Assembly: GCA_025765595.1 (NCBI GenBank)
Contig: JAIVFH010000005.1
Location: 496,001-560,000 of the forward strand
Reading direction: 5' to 3'
Length of the DNA: 64,000 nt
Origin: Obelidium mucronatum
Taxonomy: Eukaryota > Chytridiomycota > Chytridiomycetes > Chytridiales > Chytriomycetaceae
Shown piece by piece: positions 47,101-59,541 of the stretch. The notes below the pieces were generated by a model that saw only the letters and a list, made by a program, of their open reading frames with translations, did no database searches and was not told the origin of the DNA. The position numbers and the translations under genes are program-made. Within the stretch, counting starts at the first letter, position 1. Each line of letters begins with the position of its first letter.

Positions 47101-49641
47101 TCACCTGTCGGAACCTTTGGCGTTTGGATTCCGAAACAGCGCATCATCTCCAGATTGTTGTGATGCGGCATTCCCCAATGCAGTATGCGATAACCCAATT
47201 CCAAAAATTGCAATAGCAGATTCTTCCGCCGCAACAATGGTATGCCTATTCCCCCCACCACGGTTTCCAGAATTACGAGACCGACTCCGAGCCACCGGAA
47301 TAGGCGCTCCACTATTATCCGCAGTTCCAGCCACGACGGGAACAGCTCCTTCACTACGTCGAGGTCTCGCAAGTACATCGTGACTTTTGCTTTCCCGATG
47401 GGCACCACTGTTGAAGTTTGTTGGGAAAGCATCCAAGGATTCATCATCTTTCAACTCTGAAAATGTACCCGCACTCACGGGTCGGTCCGCCACCGCCCCC
47501 GGACCGACTCGTCCCGCCGTTCAACTGTGACTGGCGGCGCGTATTCGGGTGAAGCAATATCATCTGGTTGGTCCTGATCAAAGCTAAACCTCCCATCACC
47601 ACCTTCCTCACTCTTACTGCCCCGTTCCCCCAACACGGGTAGATCCGCCAAATCAGTCTTCAACATCCCCATCTCCAGAAACACCAAAAGAAGTATCCTG
47701 CAAAAGATGACTCCCACTCCCACTACTCCCACCACCTTCTCCAGAACCACCGCCTCCATCGCCTGAGCCACCGTTACTCCCGCCTCCATCTCCCAAACAC
47801 ATCATCCCACTCCTCAATACAAATCTTTACCAACGTTCCAATCCCACCGCCACCACTTCCAATCGCACACATTCCCAAATCCACCATGGGGATTCGCACT
47901 TCGCACGAAATTGGGCGCCCAGACAATCGCCAAATTCCCAGAATGCATGAGTGTTTTGGCGCTTGACATGTGGATTGTATGTAGGAGATGGAAAACGGAG
48001 CGGAGGAGAGTTGTATGTGGGGACGGGGAGGATGGGTAGGAGTGCGGTTTTGGCGAAATGGTGTTGCGATATTGTGGTTGTATCCGAGAATTCTTTTTTT
48101 TTTTGTTTGAATTGTTGGTATATAATAAAAAATAAAATTAAAGAATCGAAAAAAATAAACTCAACTTTGTATCATCCGAATTGTATCATACATGGAAGCT
48201 TCAAAAACAGGTGTCGGAAGCTCCCTGAAAAAGGTTTTGAGGAGTCCACAAGCCGTATGCACTCCTCCGTAATCTTCCATATTCAAGTTTGGTTCGTTCA
48301 AGTTGTATTTATCTCGTAATGCGTTGACGCTTTGGAGGCTTGGTGAGATTCGAAATAGGCCTTCGGTTTCAAGGCCTGCCCTCCCAAAAAAAAAAGGTCT
48401 ACCCAGTCAGTTGAGGGGGACCGTTTTTTCTTATTACAAAAAAGGAGTTCACATTACCATGTATCAGAATGAATCCAATACAATCTTCCACGACCCTGGG
48501 TAGCCCCTTTTCTCCACTAGGACCCATAAGCTGTTCCAGTGAGACTCCGAATTGGACTGCCGTGTTGGTGGGCGGCAATACACTATTGAGTCCTGTGATT
48601 GATATCGCCCAAGATGCTATGCTCGATATTATTCCTCCTCCAGTGGCAGCGTTGGCAGGTACTTGGATCGGTCGTTGGTTGCGGTGTATGTGTTGAAGAT
48701 TCGTGTGAAATTCGCGTCTTATCAATTCTAAAAAACAAATATATGAATACAATGATAGTGAGACTCATGGTAATAGATAAATAATGATCAAAGACAACTT
48801 AAAAATACTAAACTCTTGAATCACACGCGGGACTTTGAAATTTGATAAGGAAATAAAGCGTTCCAATTCCTTCAGGTTATGAACCCACTCAACTTTGGAT
48901 CGAAATTTAGGGCTGTAATAGCATTATTTGGAGAAATGAGCAATACGAAACCAAGATAAAAAATTGAATAGAGTTGTGTGAACGGTACCTGATCACTGGA
49001 CCCATCACCTGCATGATGAGTTTAAACCACGGAGAGGGGTGGACTATATACAATCGTTTAAGATTCTTTCGGAACCTTTTGACGGTTTTCCAACACCCCA
49101 AAGCGTGTTTTAGAGTTCCATCGAACGAAATAATGGAAGAACGAAAACTCACTTTCGCTGCAAGTGTTGATATGCTTTTAACGTCCACATTACGGAAGGC
49201 CTATGCCGTGATCCACTCGAAAATACTACCAACACGTAATCACTATCGGCCAGCGCATTTGTTCGCATCAAGAGAGCGCTGGTAGTGGGGCGGGGAAAAA
49301 AACACGTATCAACAACAACAAGACACCTTTCCGCTGATAGAAAATAAATCCAAACAAAAAAACGAGTCATTTACTGAAGGAGATCATCGTAATCCGATAC
49401 TTTCGGGTCCGGTAAATAGCACGAATAGAGTGCCAGAATTGGTCGAGAGAGGCTGTCGGTACCTTGTTTTGGCCGGGGGTTGTTGTTCGTTTGGGTTGAG
49501 TAAAAAAGGGACAATTTCCCCTCCATGACGATTACGGATCTAACCTGCATCCTGGACGAGTTGAGCGTTGACAAGTGATGCGAGAATAGGATCGATTGGT
49601 CGATCGCTGGATCCAATTGCGCCAGTTCCTTCTGTTGCCAT
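47101..49641 (-). CDS. p50RhoGAP/ARHGAP1-like protein: CRAL-TRIO-like BCH domain plus RhoGAP domain
   Basis: ATG 49641 (MATEGTGAIGSSDRPID) is followed by spliced exons with the BCH/Sec14-like domain: RPILALYSCYLPDP, NALADSDYVLVVFSSGS, RKNLKRLYIVHPSPWFK, VMGPVI and KVEWVHNLKELERFI. The RhoGAP domain follows: FGVSLEQLMGPSGEKGLPRV, GLETEGLFRIS with the arginine-finger position, HTACGLLKTFFRELPTPV, SSAKTLMHSGNLAIVWAPN and TLVKICIEEWDDVF. It would switch off Cdc42/Rho GTPases at membranes. The tail is Gly/Ser-rich. From 47870 to about 47495 four frame changes occur; three need one base skipped (47870, 47794, 47658), the fourth in a C5 run. No introns fit them. It is divergent from TatD with 150 bp between starts. 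C-terminal end at 47101 is approximate. Confidence 0.82.
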
Positions 49642-49791
49642 TTTCGGGTTTAATAATTCTCCAACAATGCCCCCTCAACACACACACGCGAAGAATTGGT
49701 GTAGCACAATAATAAAAATAATGATTCGGAACCCCTTCGGCATAGGAAAAGTAAATGAGTAGTATCATCGTTGAAAAATAAGCAATAAATA

Positions 49792-50782
49792 ATGTCAATA
49801 GAATTGAAAGGCCGTTGACTGTCATGCACACTTTTACCCACCAAACTACACTCAAGCGGAGGATCCAAACCCACATTGAGAAGCGAGTCGAAATCGAACA
49901 ACACAATCTCTCTCTGTTGGCTATTGTTGTGACCCCAGAAACCCACTCAGAAGCATCAACCGTCCTTGCACAGTTTACCAGTCATAACATCTTAAAACCG
50001 TGCATCGGTCTCCACCCAGTGCAACACGTAATTAACAACGGAGAAACAATATCCATCAGCGCTCATGAATCACAGCTGGACGAAGTATTAGCCTTGATCC
50101 AAGCAAAGAAAGATGAGATTGTGGCTGTTGGCGAAATCGGCCTTGACTTCTCTCCATGGATCTTGAACGCATCTGCACAGGTGATTTGTCGTGAAAGGAA
50201 AGTAGGAGTGAGTTCTAACTATTTGCGAATAAACCACGACAGGCGTGGAACTGTTCAGTGGATCAAGTAAAAGCGATCCAGAGAAAAGTCTTTGAGCGGC
50301 AAGTATTGCTTGCAAAGGAGCTTGATCTCGCAGTAAACGTCCATTCCCGTAATGCGGGACACCATGCGATCGCAATTCTGGAAGAGAATGGTATGCTGGG
50401 AAGGTTTGAAAATCAACAATTTCGTCTTGCCACTTTCGTCAACAGTTAATTTCTCTTTCCTCAGATGCCTCCTTCATGCATTTGACGGAGCTCCAAAGCA
50501 TGCTGTTCGAGCAGCACAATTGGGGGCTATGTTCAGTATTCCAGGATCTATTGCACGCGACACATCCACAAAGAAACTCGTCGAAAAACTGGAAGCTCGT
50601 GAACATTTGTCTTGAGAGTGACTGCACCGGCGTTGCCACCCATAAAAGGGGATCGAACTTGGCCGTTGGATAGCTTAAAGGTGGCAGTTGAGCATATTGC
50701 CTCTATCAAAAATATCTCCATTGAACAAGTCATTTTGCAAACAACTGAAAACGCATGCAAGCTATTTGGAATTAAAGCTTGA
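49792..50782 (+). CDS. TatD-family metal-dependent deoxyribonuclease (TATDN3-like), frame interrupted
   Basis: ATG 49792 gives MSIELK, then the TatD metal motif VDCHAHFYPPNYTQA in the +1 frame, then LSLLAIVVTPETHSE and CIGLHPVQ in the next +1 frame. GEIGLDFSPW, NVHSRNAGHHAIAILEE, LLHAFDGAPKHAV, FSIPGSI, NICLESD and ALPPIKGDRTWPL complete the family order. Introns lie at 50181-50242 and about 50391-50464. Extra bases are needed near 49810, 49862, 50601 and 50623, and the frame changes once more at the second intron. Either the locus is decaying or the sequence has insertions. TatD enzymes cleave DNA in nuclear or apoptotic turnover. The gene ends 24 bp from the convergent methyltransferase gene. 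Confidence 0.78.
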
Positions 50783-50806
50783 ATAAATATATCTTTTACT
50801 TGATGA

Positions 50807-51836
50807 TCATGAAAATATCTCGTTGAAATCCTTTTGTTGTGTTGGATTGAAGGATGTTCCGAGCTTTGTGAATGAAGAGAACCCGATTTCTTTAACCAAA
50901 AGGTCGGGGAAATTATCAGGCCTCAGTGCTAGCCGTGACTTCCTCTTGATACTAACATTGTTAATATCCCCCTCCTAAAATATGTATGTAAATTCAAGGT
51001 CATGGTTTTTCATAGAAGCTACCTTGATTCCATCATTCTTTCTAGCAGCTTTGCTGTATGTATCCCAGGATTGTGGCTCAAGAATCAAGACTCCGCCCTT
51101 CTTCAAAACACTCCAGCACTTTTTAAAAAACAAGCGCAAACCCGAATCTCCGTGCTTTACATGAATCCATTTCGTTATTGAAAGAGCCAGTACTGTATCA
51201 TACTTGAGAGACGCAGGCAGCGGATCTGTCACGAAGTTCGAAAGTTTGAATTCAAGATTGTGAGGAAATCCCCACAGTCTCATCATTGTCGTCTTCGTCA
51301 ATCTCAATGATTGGCATTGTGGAAAGCATCAGAGGCGCAGTCACTGGGAAATAGTCGATTTCGTTGTCTTTCAGCAATGCTGCTTTCACAGCCCGCTCTT
51401 TCCGTGCCTTGACGACTAGTCTTGGATCAACATCAATTCCCACGACTTTCTTTGGCTCGCAGTGAAGGGCAATCGCCAGTGAAACCATTCCAGCGTTGCA
51501 GCCAATGTCAAGAACAGTTTTACCCTTTAAGCAATGCAAGGGTAGAAGCTGAAGGCGTGGATCAATGGTCAAGAAAGTGTTTCGACGGGTGTAATACGAA
51601 GAGTAGTTTCCAAGAGACGCGTCAGCTTGGGTTGTTGTTGACGGGTGTGCATCGGATTCGGCGCTTGCTTCGTGGATATGAACTCCGAGCTTATCGCTAC
51701 TGTCTTCAAGCTGAAGGCACTCTATTAAACAGAGTCCGACTGAGGTCGTCTCTGCGGTTGCGGCTTTGTCTTTAGTGAGCGAGGAACAAGCATTGCAACA
51801 TAAAAAAAGGTCCACCCAAAATGAGTGAATGCTCAA
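50807..51836 (-). CDS. Bin3/MePCE-type RNA methyltransferase
   Basis: The domain starts NYSSYYTRRNTFLTIDPRL, the family's YxxYY..R entry block, then LKGKTVLDIGCNAGMVSLA (SAM motif I) and VVGIDVDPRLVVKARKE (motif II). After a +1 change at 51272 come SLTKW-type LALSITKWIHVKHGDSGLR and GGVLILEPQSWDTY. A GTAGCT intron (about 50996-50919) joins to RPDNFPDLLVKEIGFSSF and the stop at 50807. MePCE/Bin3 enzymes put a gamma-methyl cap on the 5' phosphate of RNAs such as 7SK or U6. The N-terminal stretch before NYSSYY is Ser/Thr-rich and its start is unsure: ATG 51836 overlaps the start of the divergent MYND gene. Confidence 0.82.
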
Positions 51837-52653
51837 ACTGTGAAAACCAAGGAACGAAGCGATGCACTGGCTGTCAATCAGTTTTTTACTGCAGCGTAGA
51901 ATGCCAGAAGTCTCACTGGAAGGAGCATAAGCTGGCCTGCAAGAGTAGTAAGAGTAGCCAGCATCAGTTCACCAAAGTCGCCGCAGCAGCCTTTGAAGAA
52001 CTCCTCGCAGAAGAATGCTCCATCTACCTTTCGCCTTATTCAAAATACCGTACCTCGGAAACGACTACCGTGACGTGACGGACGAAGAATTGGGCCAGTT
52101 TGCTGCAACCAAAGAGTTTAATCCAATGAGTATGTTGGACCGTGTTGAGCTGGCAGCGTGCAACCACGCGTTTCATTCTTGCTGTCTCGCCCATCACGTG
52201 GAAGAAGGCGTTGGTGCATTTGCTTGTCCCTTGTGCCGAAAATCTTATGTCAACGGAACTGGTCAAGTTATGGTTCGCGTCTACAATGCTTCTGGGGTCC
52301 CTGGATTTATTGATATCATGGATGACATCGAGCGAAATCGGATGTATCGCGAAAATCCGTTGGAGGAGTTGAAGCACCAGTTCTTGGGCTGTTTCCAATC
52401 GGGGGCGGAAGACTTTCGCGAGTTTGCAGAAGAATGCTTTGCAAAAGGTCTCAGCGTGAATTCAGCATATTCAGATGGAATTACGGCATTGATGATGTGT
52501 GCAGGAAATGGGGACGTTGAACAAGTGAAGTATTTGTTGGAGAAGGGTGCTGATAAGAGTCTTGTTAATGACGATGGGGCAGATGCGATGGTGTTCGTTG
52601 AGGATTGCCGCGATGATAAGGCGAGAAAGGAAATTATGCAACTGCTCAAATAA
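51821..52653 (+). CDS. MYND zinc-finger protein with partial RING-like segment and ankyrin repeats
   Basis: ATG 51821 gives a clean MYND finger in the first 45 residues: CSNCENQGTKRCTGCQSVFY, CSVECQKSHWKEHKLAC. Near 52028 one base seems to be missing in a CC run, after which FALFKIPYLGNDYRDVTDEE continues. A Cys/His segment ACNHAFHSCCLAHHVEEG... and CPLCRKSY resembles the second half of a RING-H2 finger without its first Cys pair. Ankyrin-like helices follow (DGITALMMCAGNGDVEQVKY, LLEKGADKSLVNDDGADAM). Such proteins are usually adaptors or E3-like; no specific partner is indicated. It converges on the Skt5-like gene. Confidence 0.65.
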
Positions 52654-52732
52654 AACTGTTTCACAAGTGCAATGTTTAAGGAATCTCAAAATAACAAGGG
52701 GAAGGCAAATAAACACAAGCAACGAACAAGCG

Positions 52733-55413
52733 TCACATTATAGTGCAGTCTCCATCACTGGCATTGGTTCCATCGCTTCTCCAGTTCCCAGATCTACCCT
52801 TTTCTTGCGTGGAGCCAGCCAAACCCTTCAGTTCCTTCAAGCGTTGTACAGCGCGCTTGTTATTCTGAGCCGCGGCCCGCATGTACCATTTCCTTGCTTC
52901 TTCCACATCAGATTTAACTCCTACACCATGTTCGGAATAGTATCCCACCGCATATTCTGCTTTGGCTAACCCCTTGTCCGCTGCCTTTCTCGCCCACAGA
53001 TAAGCTTCCGTGTCACTCTGCTTTAATACACCATCTGCACCAGTTAGATACCATCCAGACAATGCAAGTTCTGCTTCCGGATCTCCCTGTTCTGCTGACC
53101 GCGTGTACCAAGCAATAGATCTGCGGGGGTCAATTGGAAGGTCCAAGAGTCCATATTCGTAACACACCCCCAGCTTATACTGCGATGGAGAATATCCAAG
53201 TTGTGCTCCGCGGCGATATAGATCGTGAGCATAAGCAGGATCCTAAACGCCATAAAACTCGTAAACACCAGAAAATGTTTGCAGAAAATAATAGAAACTT
53301 ACAGGAATCACGATACCGTTCGTTTCTCCCTTGCCTTCGTATAGTGTCGCCAATTCATGTAGGGCGTGGGGAGTAGTTTCATCGGCTTGGCTTCCAGCTC
53401 GTTTCAACCACGTCACGCCTTCCCTCGGGTTCTTGACTTGATTCAACAATCCGTTCAGTAGAATCATTCCAAGTTTATACATTGCAGCGGTATCCCCAAG
53501 AGCCGCCGATTTCCTGTAGAACTGCACACTGCGAGAATAGTCCTTCTTTGTACCAGCACCGACTTCGTAACAAACAGCAGCACGATAAGCTGCAGCCGGA
53601 TGGTTCTGCTTTGAAGCTTGTACATACAGAGCGAATGCGCGATCATGGTCCACATTCAGTCCCAATGAGCCATTTCCATAACACTCTGCAAGATAGAACA
53701 TGGCTTCAGGATAGGCCGCACCGCGACCACTTTCCGCCTTTGTAAGCTTCTTGACCCATTTTAATCCTTCAGCGTATAAAATATCTTGGTTCTTTTTGGC
53801 CTTCTTCGGATCAGGATCAGAATCCATCGCGGCTGCGATAAATACAGATGATAATACGTTTGAACAACAACTTGAGAAAAAGCGATCAATAATAAGCACT
53901 CAACTATCGGCAGTTGCAATCAAGAACTTTGCAAAGTCCAACTGCACTCCAGGATCCCCACTTTTCTTGGCATTCTGTCGATACATTTCGAGACTCTCTC
54001 CATAACCTCCTGGTAAAGCATTTTGCTGTTGTCGCCCTGTTCCACTGGTTCCTGTGGACCGAATCGAGCTGTTATCACTATCGGTTCGCGCGATTTGGGG
54101 CATGAAGGTGCCTGGAGGTGGTCCTGGCATTCCAAATTGTCCCGGTGGCAACTGCATCCCATTCATTGATGGCGGTGGTGGCATCTGTCCAGGAAGTATT
54201 GGCACTCCATTGGGACCCATTGGAGGTGGTGGCATACTTCCAGGTGGCCCAGGAGGTCGCATCATGTAAGGGTAAGGAGGCATCATCATGGGTTGTGGTC
54301 CCCCATACATCATTTGAGGAGGCGGTGGCGGGCGGAATTGCTGCTGCTGCTGCTGTTTGTTTTGTGTTAATAAAAAGAGGATCCGCATTGGGTTACTCAC
54401 CCCTTCTGAAATAGAGCCGACTTCTGATGACGATTCTCCTTTTGAGTACGAATGAACACTTCCCCTACGATCCAAATCGCTTCCATCTGCACCGACACTT
54501 CCAGCCTCTGAATGTATACTCTGTCTATCACCGTTACCCTTCACATCCTCACTGCCACTTTGATCCAGAGATTCAGTTCGCGGTGATCCACTTGAAGAAC
54601 CCGGAATTGGAGCAGGGCCACCAGGGAATGGAGGGCGCATCTTTTTTTCAACAAGGTTTTAATTTGGAGATTGTGATTTGTCTTGTGATTTCTTTTACCA
54701 TCCAAGGAGGTGGTGGGCCGGGCATAATTGGCGGGCGTCCCATCATATTCGGAGGAGGTGGTCCAACCATTCCAGGAGGCGGTGGGCCCATGCCAGGTGG
54801 TGGTTGCATCCAAGGTCCATTTGGTCCCTTTAACATATCAGAGGAGTAAAATTCAGTCATTCCCAATTTCGTTTACGAGAGAGAAAACCAAACCATCATT
54901 CCTGGAGGCGGTCTCATAAAAGGAGGAGGTGGACCAGGCATAAATCCAGGTCGAATCATAAACGGTGGTGGTGCGCCAACACCAGGGGGCAATCCATTAG
55001 GTTGTTGCAACGGACTTCCTGGGCCTCCTGGGGGTGCTCGCATTGGAGGAGGAGTAAATCCAGGGGGTAGGAAGTTAGGCGGGGGAGGTCTGAAAGACGG
55101 CGGTGGCATGCCTGAAGTTAGCCAATTGGATTACAAGCATGAGTAGCGGAGTAATTAGAGAACGATATGGCAGAATAACTGGTTTGAATTAGATAATATT
55201 ACCATATCCACTAAACTGTGGCGGTGGTCTGACAAGGGCATTGGGACCCCCCTGCATAGACTCGGTTGCTGAGCTGACAGATGAGGTCCGCGAAACAGAT
55301 ATGTTCCCACTGGCATCCTGAGGCTGGTATCCACTTGATCGCCTTGTTGGATCCACAGCAAGACCTTGCACTCCAGCCGAAATCCCGTCTATCGCATTTC
55401 CATCACTGCTCAT
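52733..55413 (-). CDS. Skt5/Chs4-like Sel1-repeat protein, chitin synthase activator family
   Basis: Start ATG 55413 (MSSDGNAIDGISAGVQG). The N-terminal half, spread over several exons, is Pro/Gly/Met-rich (PPPPNFLPPGFTPPP-type runs) and Ser-rich. From about 54080 the Chs4-type region begins (GYGESLEMYRQNAKKSGDP, DFAKFLIATAD) and is followed by seven or more Sel1 repeats (AMFYLAECYGNGSLGLNVDH, AAYRAAVCYEVGAGTKKDY, AMYKLGMILLNGLL, SQYKLGVCYEYGLLDLPID). The protein ends DGDCTIM, a CaaX farnesylation box as in Skt5/Chs4, which recruits and activates chitin synthase at the membrane. No frame problem was found. It sits 80 bp from the MYND gene and 85 bp from NRAMP. Confidence 0.85.
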
Positions 55414-55497
55414 TGTTCCTTGCAGATTTGGGAACAAACTGTGTCTTCCAAATAAAGGAAAAAACCTCTTATTATTTATTAACAAAACCGATTTCAG

Positions 55498-55931
55498 TTA
55501 CTTTCCGGATGCCGTTTGCCAAAGTAAGTACAAGTTAAGAAACGTTACTCCCGTGGCAATGAGCATCACAAGAATTGTAAAGGGCCACGAATTCGCATAA
55601 ACAATGTCAAAAACACGCATATTCCCACGTTCTTCAATCATATCCGTCACAGTGTTCTCATCAACACTATATCTTGAACCATCACCTTCGACATAGCGAA
55701 CAGTCATGATTCTCTTTGAGCTTGTGAACCACACCAACGGCCAGACTGCAAACGGCAGCAACACTCCCAAGACGACTTGGGATAACACAAGAAGACTGTC
55801 GATTCCTCCTTCTCCTTGGGTCATTGTCACTACTAATGCCGGAACAATTGCGAGACCCCGAGTAATGAGTCTTCTTGCCCACATGTTTCGCTTAAAAAAC
55901 GACAACATCTTAGATGTGAACGAAACCTTTC

Positions 55932-55965
<34 letters not shown>

Positions 55966-57622
55966 AGAGCTTGAGGTAGCTACCAAGAACCCAGAGTCCC
56001 CCCCAGACAAAGCCTTATCTTTTGACTCAACCGCTTCATCGCCATGTTCAAATGCATCCAATGTATCGCAACCCCCCAAAAACCCTTCCATGACAACTTG
56101 ACCAGCTAAAGTGCCAGTCACAGTACTGCACTGACCACTAAAGAGCAAAGCCACGGCAAAAACAGTAGCACCTCCTTTTCCTAGTTGCTCCCACAGCAAA
56201 TGGTATGCATCTTCAATACCTGTTACTTTGCTAGGAGCGTTCGGATCGTAGAAGGCAGCAGCAGCCGTAATCAAGATAAAGGAGTTAACCATGGTTGCAT
56301 AGATGAGCGACACCAAACTGTCTACATTCAAGTAGTGGAGACATTTTTTGAGAAGTGGAAGTTGGTGGTCTGGTAGGGATCTTGTTGTGGATTTCTCCGA
56401 CTTGTACCTTGCTGCCAGCATGGCGAAAATGTTGGCGGGGCTTTGCGGTTGAATAGGGTTGACAGGAAGAACGTCATCCGATTGCGATGCTGCTGCTGCG
56501 GCTACGGCGGCGGCACTTCCCTCGATTTCTACAATTTCGGGCATCTGAATGGTGTTGGAAGACTCGGCTCTTGGCATTTGTTGCAACCGCATGGAGCCGG
56601 AGGGACCAGCCTCGGCACTTTCTGGGGAAGCATTCTGGGTCCACTGCTCATGCTCAATTTGATCGGACTTTACTTTGGAGGTTTTGCTTTTCAAGTTTTC
56701 AATCTTCTCTCGGTACGAAGGAGATTTGAAGTGCACCAAAGCAGAGTGCAAGTATAGATTGTGTGGCATAACTGTAGCTCCTAAAATTCCAAGACAAGTG
56801 TATAATGCATTGGAGTCGGTGACCAAAATGGAAGATGGGAGGTAGCCGAAAAAGGCATCGCCCCAGTGGACGTTCAATCGGGGGAGCAGAATCATGAAGC
56901 AGATTCCCACTCCAAGAACAAGCAGAAAAATGAACACTTCAAAATGGCGAAGATATCGTTGGTTCCATCTAAAAAAAATTATAAAAAATCGGGTTTGAAC
57001 TTCGCCCAAAAATTCGCCCAAAATAATGGGAAACTTACGCAAGCAAAACCACCAGCACGTCTAAACCCATTATCAAAACACCATAAACGATTGGTAGACC
57101 GAATAGGAGCTTCAGGGCAATTGCAGCTCCAATAACTTCAGCCAAGTCAGTCGCAATGATGGCAAGTTCCGCCAATATCCAAAGAATAAAGTTTGGAATA
57201 GGATGAAATTCTTTGCGACAGAGCTGGGGAAGGTCCAGCCCCGTCACGATTCCAAGACGAATAGTCAGACTTTGTAAAGCAATCGCACATAGCCCAGAGA
57301 GAAGGACAACAAACAGAAGAGAGTAGTTGAATGTAGCACCGCCTGAAACGCACAAATAGTTTAGATTTCGTGAATTGAAGGTGGTGAGGATCTCACGGGA
57401 TCATAATCACGAGGATAATGAATATCCTCCCGCCACTCGCCAAGACGTCGACTAACCTTCGAGATCTGTCGCCCAGTTTCCTGGATCCATATACCCAACA
57501 GCGACAAAGCTTCCGGGACCTACGGTCGCCAATACGATAGCTGCCAGTCGTTTTGCTGTCTGAACCATGTTTGACCAGCTCCAGTCTCTCCTGGGGACAA
57601 TGACTTCGCCCTCAGTCTCCAT
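55498..57622 (-). CDS. NRAMP-family divalent metal transporter (Smf-like)
   Basis: Three exons: about 57622-57457, about 57343-57039 and about 56969-55498. Hallmarks are GPGSFVAVGYMDPGNWATDL in TM1 (DPGN metal-binding motif) and LGATVMPHNLYLHSALV in TM6 (MPH motif), with about eleven helices in all. A long hydrophilic loop follows TM6-7 (Ser/Glu/Ala-rich), and a second after TM9 contains a poly-Gln stretch encoded by CTG repeats near 55935-55962. It moves Mn2+, Fe2+ and similar ions with protons, at the plasma membrane, endosome or vacuole. ATG 57622 (METEGEVIVPRRDWSW) is preferred; in-frame ATGs at 57796 and 57760 would add a basic Thr-rich leader. All exons are in frame. It is divergent from the SLY41-like gene. 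Confidence 0.92.
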
Positions 57623-57818
57623 GGCTCGAGCTTGCTGCACCCTGCGTGTGTGAGTGTGTGTTTGTGGGTTCATCCGCTTGTCGCTTGTTTGAGTGTTGGT
57701 TTTGGAAAGATTGGAAGCAACGTGTACTGGTTTTTTTGAGAAGACTGAAATTGCCTCCTCATTCATTACCCACCCCTGGTTCCGATCTCCGCCCAAACAA
57801 AGTTGAACTTGGAACTTA

Positions 57819-59391
57819 ATGGCAGCTGCTTCTGAACCGCTCTCTCCTCAGCTTCCTTCTCACGTCACAGCTGCTCACCCCCCTCCCTACAGTTCTCAAC
57901 CTGTTCCCTCACAAACACCATCCCCACTGCTACAGAGTCACTCTAGAGTTCGCACAAATAGTGCGAATATGGCCCCTTCGCCGACCCGTCACATTTCTTC
58001 AAACAATATCAATGATAACGACACGTTTGCCGTTGACCTCTTCAAACCAAAAGGGCATATCATTGGGCCCAAGGAGAAGAATTTATCAATATTGTTTGGA
58101 GGAAGTACATCAGCATCATCATCTATTGCATCATTTCAGAAGCACGCACATTGGGTTGAAAATGCCCAATTTATCGCCCTTTGTTTGCTTTGGTACTTTG
58201 CCTCCTCTGTTACGAGCAACATGGCAAAAGATCTCCTCAACGTTTTCAAGTATCCTCTCACACTGTCGTGGATTCAGTTTCTGTTTGTTGCATCAGGATG
58301 TTTGATTTTGACGTTCATTCAAAGATATCTGTTTGGGATCAAGAGTGCTGGGATTCGTTTACCTTCGATAGAAGCGTTTCGAGTTACTGCTCCTCTTAGT
58401 TTGTTTTTGATATCGGGGCATGCTTTTTCAAGTATGGCAATTTCGCGCGTGCCTGTCAGTTTTGCACACACAATCAAAGTAACTACTGTCTTTATTAGTA
58501 TTAGTTCGTTTCTAAACTCTTACACCTGCTGCTTTTTTTTCTCTATAGGCTCTTTCACCGTTATTCACAATTGGAATCTACCGATTTGTGTTCAACGTTC
58601 AATACGCAAACAAGGTCTACATTTCTCTGCTTCCGCTTACCATCGGTGTAATGCTTGTTTGCACGAATAAGCTCACTTTTCATCTACTTGGGTTCCTATG
58701 TGCCCTCACATCTACCATCATATTCGTTGTCCAAAACATTGTATCCAAAGCAATCTTCAACAAACAAGCAACAGTCAAAAAGTCAAAGAAAATGGACAAA
58801 TACAACCTACTCTTTTATTCGTCAGTGACATCATTCCTCCTCATGGCACCTTTATGGTTCTATGCGGATGGATTGTCCATGTTTGGCGGTGACAGCAAAA
58901 CGGCTCCTTCGTTTGGGCCAATCTCTTCTTTTGCAACTTCTTCCAAAAACGCATCATCATCATCTACAACTGCAGCAGCAGCAGCAGCAGCAACAGCATC
59001 ATCATCTAGAATCACAGCTACAACCAACGAAATCATCCACCTCTTCCTCATCAACGGCATTTCTCATTTCGCACAAGCCGCTCTTAGTTTCAGCATTCTA
59101 GCACAAGTACATAACCCAGTAACCTTTTCTATTGCCTCACTGTTCAAGAGAATCGTAGTGATTGTCGCGAGCATAATTTACTTTGGAGAAACGAGTCGCG
59201 TTGGGCCTGTTCAATGGTTTGGACTGATTTTGACTTTTGCTGGATTGTACATGTATGACCGTGCGGGTATGGAGGTGAAAAACGGCGGTGGGAAGTCGCT
59301 GGGAGGTCATCACCACCACCAACATCATGAGGAGGAGGATGTTGAGTTGTTGAATGGGGGAAGGCGGAAACAACCCGTGTTGCCTATTTGA
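57819..59391 (+). CDS. Triose-phosphate/nucleotide-sugar transporter family, SLY41-like
   Basis: Two exons, 57819-58478 and 58549-59391, are joined in phase by a GTAACT...TATAG intron, giving 500 residues. After a Ser/Pro-rich N-terminus of about 100 residues, ten or so helices follow, beginning FIALCLLWYFASSVTSNMAK. Then come PLTLSWIQFLFVASGCLI, VPVSFAHTIKALSPLFTI, LGFLCALTSTIIFVVQNIVS with a KxxKK segment, and FSIASLFKRIVVIVASIIYF near the end. These match the TPT branch including yeast Sly41, an ER/Golgi protein. The loop before the last helices carries Ser/Ala repeats and the C-terminus a His cluster. The substrate is not evident. No frame break was seen, in contrast to the next gene. Confidence 0.88.
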
Positions 59392-59541
59392 AATCAAAAA
59401 GTTCGAGACTTATATATAAAAATATCAGTTTTTAACATTGGTTGGAAATTTGGTTTTTTTTTGGGTTCAAAGAACGAATGCTGTTTTGAATACAATGACA
59501 AGTGGCATGTCATATCACATCTCTCAATATATTACATTTGC

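Noticed and set aside
47951..48319. Plus-strand ORF of 122 residues
   Set aside because: Antisense to conserved RhoGAP exons (NLAIVWAPN and TEGLFRIS regions).
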